A program made the position numbers and the translations under genes. Shown in pieces: positions 1 through 7,205 of a DNA stretch of 64,000 nt. The notes beneath the pieces are model-generated. The model did no database searches. It was not told the DNA's origin and saw only the letters and a list, made by a program, of their open reading frames with translations. Position 1 is the stretch's first letter. Each line of letters opens with the position of its first letter. Source of the DNA: Clostridium lundense DSM 17049 (GTDB taxonomy: Bacteria; Bacillota; Clostridia; Clostridiales; Clostridiaceae); NCBI RefSeq assembly GCF_000619945.1, contig NZ_JHVC01000007.1, positions 1 to 64,000 of the forward strand, in the 5' to 3' direction.

Positions 1-173
1 GTACTTACCGCAGGCTAAATCGCCAAAGAAGTGTATTTCCAAGTGATACTGCATTAATGAAAGCTTTGTACTTAGCAACATTTGAAGCTACGAAAAAGTG
101 GACTATGCCTCTTCGTAATTGGGGAAAAGTATATGGTGAGTTATCAATAATGTTTGAAGGAAGACTTTTTTAA
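1..173 (+). CDS. IS256-family (Mutator-type) transposase, C-terminal end only (partial)
   Basis: The frame is open from the first bases of the window to a TAA at 171-173 and encodes about 57 residues. They include TYRRLNRQR, ATKKWTMPLRNW and YGELSIMFEGRL, the conserved end of IS256/Mutator transposases, which cut and paste DNA with a DDE active site. The catalytic residues lie upstream, outside the window, so it cannot be told whether the copy is intact. It reads toward the bioY operon, which is on the opposite strand. Confidence 0.85.
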   Translation, partial: TYRRLNRQRSVFPSDTALMKALYLATFEATKKWTMPLRNWGKVYGELSIMFEGRLF

Positions 174-192
174 TTAAGCCTACGGCCAAAAA

Positions 193-215
193 AACACGCC
201 CTTCCCTAGGGTGTT
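193..215. terminator. Hairpin just behind the IS256 transposase
   Basis: Arms AACAC(g)CCCT and AGGGTGTT enclose a 5-base loop, with one bulged G. No T-run follows on the plus strand, so it may be an IS end structure and not a true terminator. The rest of 174-389 shows nothing recognisable. Confidence 0.35.
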
Positions 216-389
216 CTTGACATGCAATTCATTGTTAATTATATTGTAATTAAGGCATGGAGTTTTACCATGACCTCCATGCCTATAAAATAATTATCAT
301 AGAAAGCTATTTACAGAAAAACTTTCACACTCTCATTTTTCGTAATGTTAATGGAGAAAAATTATCCTTTATTCGTTCACTCTTCATTT

Positions 390-788
390 TTAACTTTTCA
401 CTTTATCAAGTATAGCTTCATGACATAATCCATATTTACACCATTCACAGCTACTACATATATCATTAAAAGCTTCTATAGTTATGTTATGCTGTAGTCT
501 ATTCAACAAATATTTATAGCTATATATTTTAAAATCTAAATTAAGATAGTCCATAACTTTTTTATCCATAGACAATACTTTGTTATTTGAAGTACATCCC
601 ACATTTTTAACTTTGTGAGGACATTTTTTACAAACATCATCAGCATAAGGTGTAAGTTTAATGTTTATGGATGGATCTTCTTTTAATTTTGCAACTACGA
701 TATTCATATTATCTATAAATGACTTACTATATCCCTTTCCAATATAACCTTGAAAGCATAAGATATGATGTGGTCTTAAAGTTATCAT
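390..788 (-). CDS. DUF1284 family cysteine-rich protein
   Basis: A 132-residue soluble protein of the DUF1284 family, with the N-terminal signature RPHHILCFQGY. Cysteines are clustered: C11, then C53, C56 and C65, then C111, C114, C117 and C122. This pattern could hold an Fe-S cluster or zinc, but the biochemical function is not known. Its ATG shares one base with the bioY stop codon (TAATG), so the two are translationally coupled in one operon. That placement suggests, by inference only, a role tied to biotin uptake or a biotin-dependent process. Confidence 0.8.
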   Translation of the reverse strand: MITLRPHHILCFQGYIGKGYSKSFIDNMNIVVAKLKEDPSINIKLTPYADDVCKKCPHKVKNVGCTSNNKVLSMDKKVMDYLNLDFKIYSYKYLLNRLQHNITIEAFNDICSSCEWCKYGLCHEAILDKVKS

Positions 789-1318
789 TAGGATACGCCT
801 AGTTTTACTTTATTTTTAACTTTAAGACCTATAATATAGGCTATAGCTATTTTTACTAGGTCAAACATAATAAAAGGTATAACTGCAACTTTTAAAGCCT
901 TTGAAATAGACATACCTGTAACTAAGCATAGTTGAGTTGTTCCTAATGTGTAGCATAGAACTAATGATAAGATTAAAGCAGCAGCTGATTTCAATTTATT
1001 ATAACTTTTTTGAGAAGAGTATCCAGCTAGTAAAGCCATAAAGGGAAAAGCTATAATAAACCCTCCTGTAGGTCCTACAATTGATTGTATTCCTCCAGAA
1101 AAATTCGTAAATACTGGTGCACCTATAGCTCCTAAAAGTACATATACAAAAATAGATATAAAGCCCTTTTTATAACCTAATATAATTCCTGTTAAATAAA
1201 CTGCTAATACCTGCATTGTAAAAGGTATTGGATGAATAGGTATGGAAATTTGAGAAGCAACTGCTGTTAATGCAGCAAACATTCCACATAAAACTAAGTC
1301 TTTAGCTGATAATTTCAA
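788..1318 (-). CDS. bioY: Biotin transporter BioY
   Basis: 176 residues, almost all hydrophobic, with about six membrane segments. It has the BioY N-terminal pattern (LVLCGMFAALTAVASQISIPI) and the central GPTGGFIIAFPFMALLAGY. BioY is the substrate-binding S component of the ECF-type biotin importer and needs the shared EcfA/A'/T module, which is not in this window. A G-rich ribosome-binding site (ggggggt) precedes the ATG. A BirA-type operator overlaps the promoter, which supports both the identification and biotin repression. Confidence 0.92.
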   Translation of the reverse strand: MKLSAKDLVLCGMFAALTAVASQISIPIHPIPFTMQVLAVYLTGIILGYKKGFISIFVYVLLGAIGAPVFTNFSGGIQSIVGPTGGFIIAFPFMALLAGYSSQKSYNKLKSAAALILSLVLCYTLGTTQLCLVTGMSISKALKVAVIPFIMFDLVKIAIAYIIGLKVKNKVKLGVS

Positions 1319-1357
1319 TTTAAACCCCCCTTGAAAAAAGTGCTTTTCATTTTTTTA

Positions 1358-1411
1358 ATAGTATCATATTATTTTTTATTTGTAAACTAATAAGTGTATT
1401 TTGGTTAACAA
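1358..1411 (-). promoter_or_regulatory. bioY promoter with overlapping BirA (biotin repressor) operator
   Basis: On the minus strand, half-sites TTGTTAAC (1404-1411) and GTTTACAA (1380-1387) are separated by 16 bases, matching the Firmicutes BirA operator pattern. A -35 element TTTACA (1381-1386) lies inside one half-site. Seventeen bases further on is TACTAT (1358-1363), a plausible -10. Biotinyl-AMP-bound BirA would therefore block polymerase. The sites are seen directly; repression is inferred from the known BirA system. Confidence 0.82.
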
Positions 1412-1512
1412 TATAATAGACCTAATGAGGTTAATATACATATAAATTATGATATGGTAAAATATTAGTTATAATACAGTTTTTACACACTAGATAATTT
1501 GGAGGTAGAAAA

Positions 1513-2364
1513 ATGCAAATAAACAGAAATACTTTTAGTAGTAAAAGTAATGGTAAGAAAAGTGCATACATGATTTCTTTAGTTACTTTTATGATTTTTA
1601 TCCTTAGTTATATATTATCAATTAAAGTTACACAAACAAAAAATGATGGAATGTTTATGTATAGGGCTTGGATGTGGACAGAGTATATAATAGGAATTGC
1701 TTCATTTGTAGTTATAGCAGCTAAATTTAGAGATATAAAAGCTGAATTTATATTTCCAGCTATAGTGCTAACTTTTATTAGCTCAATAAGTCTTTTAAAT
1801 AGATCGGATATTGGTACTACTATAAAAGAAGCAGTAATTTTATTTTGCTCTTTTATAGCTGCTTGTCTATTATCAAAGGGTAATAATAATATTAAATCTT
1901 CACTAGTAGAGAGTAAATTTAAAAAAGCAATTTTATCTTTGGTATTAGGAGCTCTTATAAGTATGCCATTAGCTATTATAAATTTTTTCTATTTTAAAAA
2001 TACAACAGGATACTTAAATTGGCAAAATCCAATTACATCAGCTTTCTTAGCTCTTCAGCCAGGTATTGCAGAAGAAATAGTGTTTAGATTTTTTATAATG
2101 AATGTATTTATTACTATTTTAAGCAAGCACGTTGATAAGAAACATACCATAGCTATAAGTATGTTTTTAGGAGTTGTACCTCATAGTTTATGTCACTTTT
2201 CTCAGTTGTGGATAGTAAATCCAATAAGTGCTATTGTAATGCTTATGCTAACTAGTTTATTATTTGGATTGCCTATGGCTTATTTACAATATAAAAGAGA
2301 TTTAGAGACAGCTATATCCTTTCACTGGTGTATTGATTTCATAAGATTTTTAGGTGGATTTTAA
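1513..2364 (+). CDS. CPBP-family intramembrane metalloprotease (CAAX protease/bacteriocin-processing type)
   Basis: A 283-residue polytopic membrane protein. Motif 1 of the family, EExxxR, is present as AEEIVFRFF near residue 185. It is followed by histidines in PHSLCHF and in the last segment, FHWCIDFIRF, which are expected to bind the catalytic metal. Members cleave peptides within the membrane and are often linked to bacteriocin maturation or immunity, but no bacteriocin gene is visible nearby. RBS ggaggt precedes the ATG. Its 3' end overlaps the convergent gene at 2350-2808 by 15 bases. Confidence 0.8.
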   Translation: MQINRNTFSSKSNGKKSAYMISLVTFMIFILSYILSIKVTQTKNDGMFMYRAWMWTEYIIGIASFVVIAAKFRDIKAEFIFPAIVLTFISSISLLNRSDIGTTIKEAVILFCSFIAACLLSKGNNNIKSSLVESKFKKAILSLVLGALISMPLAIINFFYFKNTTGYLNWQNPITSAFLALQPGIAEEIVFRFFIMNVFITILSKHVDKKHTIAISMFLGVVPHSLCHFSQLWIVNPISAIVMLMLTSLLFGLPMAYLQYKRDLETAISFHWCIDFIRFLGGF

Positions 2365-2808
2365 TTTGAAATTAAATAAATTAACAGAGCTTTCAGGTGT
2401 AAAGTTTAGGTATTTTAATAATATATCTGTATCACCATCAAAGGATAAAAAAAGTGTTCTTTCTTCATTGTCAAGAACCATCAAATAAGGTGTTTCATTT
2501 TCAGGGAATATTATAATAACTTCATCTATAAAGGAGTTTATCCATTTATTTTGAATCATTATAGGTGTGTCTAGAGGAATTTTAACCATATATCCTTTAT
2601 CAGGAATAGGGTTGAATTTCTCATATATTCCTTTTATATTTTGAAGATATTTCTCAATTTCTTTTTCGATTTTAGGAGAAGATTCACTTCTTTTTACCAC
2701 GTTATTTTTATTAATATCAAATATTTCAATGCTAACATACTCTTCTCCATAAACATTTGTACATGAAAAAAGTAAAATAGATAAAATTATTAATGCTTTT
2801 TTAATCAC
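2350..2808 (-). CDS. Small exported protein of unknown function
   Basis: 152 residues with an N-terminal signal sequence, MIKKALIILSILLFSC. The cysteine at 16 could be a lipobox (LFSC), but a signal-peptidase I site after VYG is equally plausible. The mature part is charged, has no recognised motif, and looks like a small globular extracytoplasmic domain. It is convergent with the CPBP protease. No function is proposed. Confidence 0.65.
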   Translation of the reverse strand: MIKKALIILSILLFSCTNVYGEEYVSIEIFDINKNNVVKRSESSPKIEKEIEKYLQNIKGIYEKFNPIPDKGYMVKIPLDTPIMIQNKWINSFIDEVIIIFPENETPYLMVLDNEERTLFLSFDGDTDILLKYLNFTPESSVNLFNFKLKST

Positions 2809-2932
2809 TAGAAATCACCTCGTTATTAATATTACCTAAAGAGATTAGAAATATTTTAATGAATAATAGTTAACATATGGTAATGAATGATTAAGTTGAT
2901 AAAGTAAGAGGCTTGAAGGGGGATAATTACAT

Positions 2933-3442
2933 ATGATTGATATTAAGATGTTATATATTATAGCCATTATAGTAGCATTTTGCTCTATGTTATTACAATT
3001 ATATAGATTAATTAGAGAAGGGAATCTTATTGTAAAGACACAAAAGAACATAATTTTTATAGAGGCTATGCTGTTTATAGGATTAACTATATTCTATGGA
3101 ATTTCAGTTACTTTTAACATTGTATCGTATTTAAATAATGAGGAAGTTAATAGTAAAAAGTTTCTTCAAGAAATGATTATGCTGCAATGCAGTGTGTGTA
3201 TGCTTTTACAAGCAAGAAGGTATTCAGGCATAAAGAAAAATGGCATATCCGTACAATATGACAAAGAAACTTATTTTTACAAATGGAATGAAATTAAGAG
3301 TTACAAATGGATAAATGAAGATGAATTCCAATTCCAAATTTTACAAAAGAATAATCCAACCATATATAAAACCATGGAAATAGGGGCTTATAAACAGCAG
3401 GAAATAGATGAAGTGTTACAAAGTTATATTTTAAAAAATTAA
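2933..3442 (+). CDS. Small membrane protein, DUF5673-like (tandem copy 1)
   Basis: 169 residues: an N-terminal membrane segment (about 5-22), a second at about 43-65, then a soluble C-terminal domain with YSGIKKNGIS and FYKWNEIKSYKWINED. The GI-x-x-W-x-x-I-x-x-Y-x-W pattern resembles the DUF5673 PH-like domain. RBS aaggggga precedes the ATG. It is followed after 33 bases by a paralogue that is nearly identical in the C-terminal motif. The function is unknown. Confidence 0.65.
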   Translation: MIDIKMLYIIAIIVAFCSMLLQLYRLIREGNLIVKTQKNIIFIEAMLFIGLTIFYGISVTFNIVSYLNNEEVNSKKFLQEMIMLQCSVCMLLQARRYSGIKKNGISVQYDKETYFYKWNEIKSYKWINEDEFQFQILQKNNPTIYKTMEIGAYKQQEIDEVLQSYILKN

Positions 3443-3475
3443 GAGGGGAGAATGAGGAGTTAGGGGGAATTATGT

Positions 3476-3964
3476 ATGACATTTATTATTAGATTGAATA
3501 TAATAATGGTTTGTTTTATATTATTTGGACTATATAAAAGGGTGAAAGAAGGAAAGCTTATTATAAAAATACAAAGAAATAAACCTTCTAAGTTTTACAT
3601 AGTAATGCTTGTATTATTTGGCATTTTATTTTTTGATAATATTACAGAATATTTGAATAATGATAAAATGGATGCAAAAGTTCTTTTCACCAGTATATAT
3701 TGGATACAATTTTGTATTTTAAATATTATGCATATAAGATTATATTCAGGAATAAGAACAAATGGTATATCTATGCAAAATGGAAACTATTCTTATTTTT
3801 ATAAGTGGAGTGAAATTAAAAATTATAAATGGATAGATGAAGATACACTTAAGCTTGAAATTTTAGATAAGAATAATTCAATTATGAATAAAGATATGAA
3901 TATAGGAATCCATAAACAACAGGAGATAGATGAGGTGCTACAAAGTCATGTTTTAAAAATTTAG
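3476..3964 (+). CDS. Small membrane protein, DUF5673-like (tandem copy 2)
   Basis: 162 residues, a paralogue of the preceding gene. The shared blocks are YSGIRTNGIS, FYKWSEIKNYKWIDED and KQQEIDEVLQSHVLK, while the N-terminal membrane segments have diverged more. The pair looks like a tandem duplication in one operon. RBS aggggg. No function is assigned. The 198 bases to aroA are A/T-rich without a clear signal. Confidence 0.65.
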   Translation: MTFIIRLNIIMVCFILFGLYKRVKEGKLIIKIQRNKPSKFYIVMLVLFGILFFDNITEYLNNDKMDAKVLFTSIYWIQFCILNIMHIRLYSGIRTNGISMQNGNYSYFYKWSEIKNYKWIDEDTLKLEILDKNNSIMNKDMNIGIHKQQEIDEVLQSHVLKI

Positions 3965-4162
3965 GAATAAATAGTTAGTTATATAATGTAAATTATAAAA
4001 TAATCAATGTAAGTAAAGATTTAAAGTATTCTACAATCATGATAAAATAAAGTGTTCGTGATTTAAGCAAGGATTATAAAATGTATTTACTTATATGGAA
4101 TACAAAGAATAAATTTTATGTAGTAATTAGATAAAGTTATTTGTTTTTAAAGGAGCGATAAT

Positions 4163-5461
4163 ATGCAAAAGATTAAAATTTGTCCCAAAAATTTAAAAGG
4201 AAGCGTAAATATTCCTCCTTCTAAAAGCTTGGCTCATAGGGCAATAATAGCTGCAGGGCTTGCTAAAGGAGAAAGTATTATAGAAAATATATCATATTCC
4301 AAAGATATAATAGCTACTATTCATGGAATGAAAAACTTTGGAGTTAGCATTAATGAAATATATAAAGATGATGATAAAGTATTAAATGTAAAAGGTGTAA
4401 GTAGAATTGAAATAAAAAATAACATTATAGATTGTATAGAATCAGGTTCTACTTTAAGATTTTTAATTCCTATAGCTCTTTTGCAGGGAGACAAGGAAGT
4501 AACCTTTATAGGAAGAGGTAAATTGCCACAACGTCCTTTAGATGAATATTATAATATTTTTCATAAGGAGAATATATTTTATCAAAATGAAAAAGGGAAT
4601 TTACCTTTAAGGATAAAGGGACAGTTAAAATCAGGTGAATTTTATCTAAAGGGAGATATAAGCTCTCAATTTATTACAGGACTCATGTTTGCTCTTCCTC
4701 TTCTTAATGGTGATTCAAAGATAATTATTACATCAAAGCTGGAATCAAAGGGGTATGTGAACTTAACTATAGATATATTAAATAAGTTTGGAGTAAAGGT
4801 TGAAAATAATCTCTATAAAGAGTTTTATATAAAAGGAAATCAAAACTATATATCTAGAAATTATAAAGTTGAAGGTGATTTTTCTCAAGGAGCTTTTTGG
4901 ATTGTGGCAGGAGCAATTGGAGAAGAAATAATTTGTAAAAATTTAAATATAAATTCATTACAGGGAGACAAGGAAATAATAAATATAATAAAATCTATGG
5001 GAGGAAATATAGATATAAATGATGATTTTGTCAAAGTAAGTCCTAGCAGATTAAAGGGGATAACCATTGATGCCTCTGAAATCCCAGATTTAGTCCCAAT
5101 TCTTGCAGTGGCAGGGTCAGTAAGCATCGGTGTTACAAAAATTATTAATGCAAAAAGGGTAAGGATAAAGGAATGTGACAGATTACATGCAATAGCTTGT
5201 GAATTAAATAAAATTGGTGGAGAAGTTGAAGAGCTGGAAGATGGACTTATAATAAAGGGTAATAAAAAATTAAAAGGTGACGTTGTAGATAGTTGGAATG
5301 ATCACAGAATTGCCATGGCTTTAGCTGTAGCCTCTATAGCTTGTGAAGAACCTTTAATAATAAATAATAGTGAAGCAGTGGAAAAATCCTATCCAAACTT
5401 TTGGGAGGAATTTAAGAATGTAGGCGGAGATATGGAGATAAATGATTTTGATATAAAGTAA
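4163..5461 (+). CDS. aroA: 3-phosphoshikimate 1-carboxyvinyltransferase (EPSP synthase)
   Basis: 432 residues, the full family length. The enzyme joins phosphoenolpyruvate to shikimate 3-phosphate in aromatic amino-acid synthesis. Substrate-binding motifs are all visible: PPSKSLAHR (K21, S22, R26), ESGSTLRFLIP, GRGKLPQRPL, SSQFITGL, GDFSQGAFW, EIPDLVPILAV, KECDRL and WNDHRIAMALAV. RBS aaaggagcg. No other shikimate gene lies nearby, so it is transcribed apart from the rest of its pathway here. Confidence 0.95.
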   Translation: MQKIKICPKNLKGSVNIPPSKSLAHRAIIAAGLAKGESIIENISYSKDIIATIHGMKNFGVSINEIYKDDDKVLNVKGVSRIEIKNNIIDCIESGSTLRFLIPIALLQGDKEVTFIGRGKLPQRPLDEYYNIFHKENIFYQNEKGNLPLRIKGQLKSGEFYLKGDISSQFITGLMFALPLLNGDSKIIITSKLESKGYVNLTIDILNKFGVKVENNLYKEFYIKGNQNYISRNYKVEGDFSQGAFWIVAGAIGEEIICKNLNINSLQGDKEIINIIKSMGGNIDINDDFVKVSPSRLKGITIDASEIPDLVPILAVAGSVSIGVTKIINAKRVRIKECDRLHAIACELNKIGGEVEELEDGLIIKGNKKLKGDVVDSWNDHRIAMALAVASIACEEPLIINNSEAVEKSYPNFWEEFKNVGGDMEINDFDIK

Positions 5462-5520
5462 AATGAAAAATGGATAATAGTTTAGTGTGCGGATTAAAAA
5501 TTTGACTGGATTAACTTTAT

Positions 5521-5543
5521 AATGTATAACAGTGTTATACATT
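5521..5543. promoter_or_regulatory. Palindromic operator upstream of the TetR regulator
   Basis: Arms AATGTATAACA and TGTTATACATT form a perfect 23-bp palindrome around a central G, ending 23 bases before the regulator's start. The core TATAACA/TGTTATA recurs twice at 12416-12452, in front of the efflux operon, which marks both as likely sites for the same TetR protein. Confidence 0.75.
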
Positions 5544-5566
5544 ATAAGTAAGGAGAAGTAATTTAA

Positions 5567-6187
5567 ATGAAGGAGAAATTAGAAACTAAAGATGGATCAA
5601 GTACTATTAATAATATTTTAAATTGTGCTAAAGCTGAATTTCTAGAAAAAGGTTTTAAGGATGCATCTCTTAGAAATATAGCTAAGCAAGCTGGTGTGAC
5701 AACTGGTGCAATTTATGGTTATTTTAAGGATAAAGATGATATTTTTGTAACTCTTGTTAAAGACGTGGTTCATGGATTATATAATTTAATAGAGGAAATA
5801 GAGAGAAAACAGAATGACATATATGATAAAAATACAAAACTAAAAAATGAAATGATTGATGCAAAAGAAGAGCATATAAAATATATTAATTATTTATATG
5901 ATAACTTTGATGTTTGTAAGCTATTGATTATGTGCTCAAGTGGTTCCAGTATGGAAAATTATATGGATGTTTTGATAGAAAAAGTTTTAAAAGAAAATAA
6001 AGAACCCATTCAATTTGTTAAAGAAACTTCAGGTTTGGATGAATTTACTATTCATGTAATAGTAGAATGCTACATGAATGCAGCAACTGAATTTATAAAA
6101 CATGATATACCTTATGAAATTGCAATAAAACAATTTGAAAAAATGAATTCCTTCTTTTTTGCTGGATGGAATGAGTTGATTAAGTAG
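5567..6187 (+). CDS. TetR/AcrR-family transcriptional regulator
   Basis: 206 residues. The N-terminal TetR DNA-binding domain holds the helix-turn-helix at about 35-54 (LRNIAKQAGVTTGAIYGYF), followed by a helical ligand domain with an aromatic C-terminus. RBS aaggag. A perfect palindrome lies just upstream, so autorepression is likely. The same palindrome core controls the HlyD/ABC efflux operon starting at 12527, which is inferred to be its target although about 6 kb of foreign DNA now separates them. The ligand is unknown. Confidence 0.88.
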   Translation: MKEKLETKDGSSTINNILNCAKAEFLEKGFKDASLRNIAKQAGVTTGAIYGYFKDKDDIFVTLVKDVVHGLYNLIEEIERKQNDIYDKNTKLKNEMIDAKEEHIKYINYLYDNFDVCKLLIMCSSGSSMENYMDVLIEKVLKENKEPIQFVKETSGLDEFTIHVIVECYMNAATEFIKHDIPYEIAIKQFEKMNSFFFAGWNELIK

Positions 6188-6323
6188 AGAGATACCTCAA
6201 TACTGGATCTATGTCATAATGAATTAAGGATGTTATAGGTTTAAGTAGTAGCAAGACTTTAATAGAGTCCAAAAGCCTCAATTGAATTTCTACACCAGAT
6301 TGGTTACTTTGTATAATTTCCAT
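6180..6323 (-). CDS. 47-residue ORF spanning the left edge of the foreign island (probable truncated gene)
   Basis: It starts at an ATG (6321-6323) behind a very strong RBS (aggaggaag), 17 bases after the MFS pseudogene stop, so it looks like the next gene of that operon. It reads MEIIQSNQSGVEIQ..., then through the 16-base repeat at 6201-6216, and ends inside the 3' end of the tetR gene on the other strand. The tail is therefore probably host or junk sequence, and only the first 30 or so residues are original. The product is not recognised. Confidence 0.4.
   Translation of the reverse strand: MEIIQSNQSGVEIQLRLLDSIKVLLLLKPITSLIHYDIDPVLRYLST
6201..6216 (+). repeat. 16-base inverted repeat, left copy
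   Basis: TACTGGATCTATGTCA, 14 bases after the tetR stop. The exact reverse complement is at 11938-11953. The two lie near the island's left edge and the right end of its IS3 element. Confidence 0.7.
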
Positions 6324-6340
6324 ATAAACTTCCTCCTCCA

Positions 6341-7205
6341 TCATTTGTTCTTTTTATTTTTTATCCAGATAAAGCAGATAACCACTCCGATTAAGGCTAT
6401 CGCTCCCATGGTGATATATGGTAATTCAATATTGCTTTCATACAGATACCCAGCTAACAAAGGAGCAACAACTTTGCTAAGATTTCCGGCGGTACTGGCA
6501 AATCCCATCAGTGTTCCTTTGTGCTGATTGTCAGTTTTTGAAAGGCTTGCGTTTAATGTGGGTACTGTATAGCAGAAGATACCGCGAATAAGCCGAAAAC
6601 CATACTTTTCAGGTCTGAAAAATCAAAGGGTTTTCTTTTTTTCGTCTGTTCTGAACGATCAATTGACTCTGGCAAAAGCGTTAGAATTAGCAGAAAGGCA
6701 ATAAATGAAATGCCAGCTCCTGTAAAGAATGGGAGGCAAGCGAATAGCTTGCAAGAATGCCACCCAATAGTGGTCCCATCATTACGCCAACGCTCATTGC
6801 AGCTCCAAGTTGACTCATATTCTTGCTTCTTTCTTCCTCCAAGCTGGAATCTCCGACATATGCCAAAGACGCAACGGACGTAGCAGATGACAAAATACCT
6901 GATAAACTGCGAGCGATAAACAGCGTCCAAAAGGATGAAGCCAAACCGAACAGGAACAAGCTGATGGAATATCCTATAATACCAATGCTGATAATCGGCT
7001 TTCTACCGATTCGATCGGACAGCGCCCCCCAAAAAGGCGCGCATACTGTTTGTGCCAGCGCATATACGGCAGTGAGCCATCCAAGCTCGCGACCGCCTGC
7101 ACCTAGATTTTTCATGTAAAACGGCATGGCCGGAAGAATTAGGCTATATCCTAACGCAATCACCAAAGTCGCAAGCTTTAAAGCGAAAATAGGCTTTTTA
7201 TCCAT
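6341..7205 (-). pseudogene. MFS drug-efflux transporter, broken by deletion and frameshifts
   Basis: The N-terminal half is intact in one frame and is typical of DHA1 transporters: LPAMPFYMKNLGAGG, then motif A as WGALSDRIGRKP, then motif C-like GVMMGPLLGG. The frame then shifts near 6725 to FFTGAGISFIAFLLILTLLPES. It shifts again near 6560 to VPTLNASLSKTDNQHKGTLM...AGYLYE, the normal final segments, ending at 6341. At 288 codons against about 400 expected, a central block (about four membrane segments) is missing. It overlaps the dikinase gene by 8 bases, so it was once the third gene of that operon. Confidence 0.85.

Noticed and set aside
2845..3051. 68-codon minus-strand ORF opposite the first DUF5673-like gene
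   Set aside because: Antisense to a better-supported gene with an RBS; composition is that of a shadow frame.
6282..6527. 81-codon plus-strand ORF at the end of the MFS pseudogene
   Set aside because: The minus strand encodes recognisable terminal MFS segments here; the plus ORF has no RBS and no motif.
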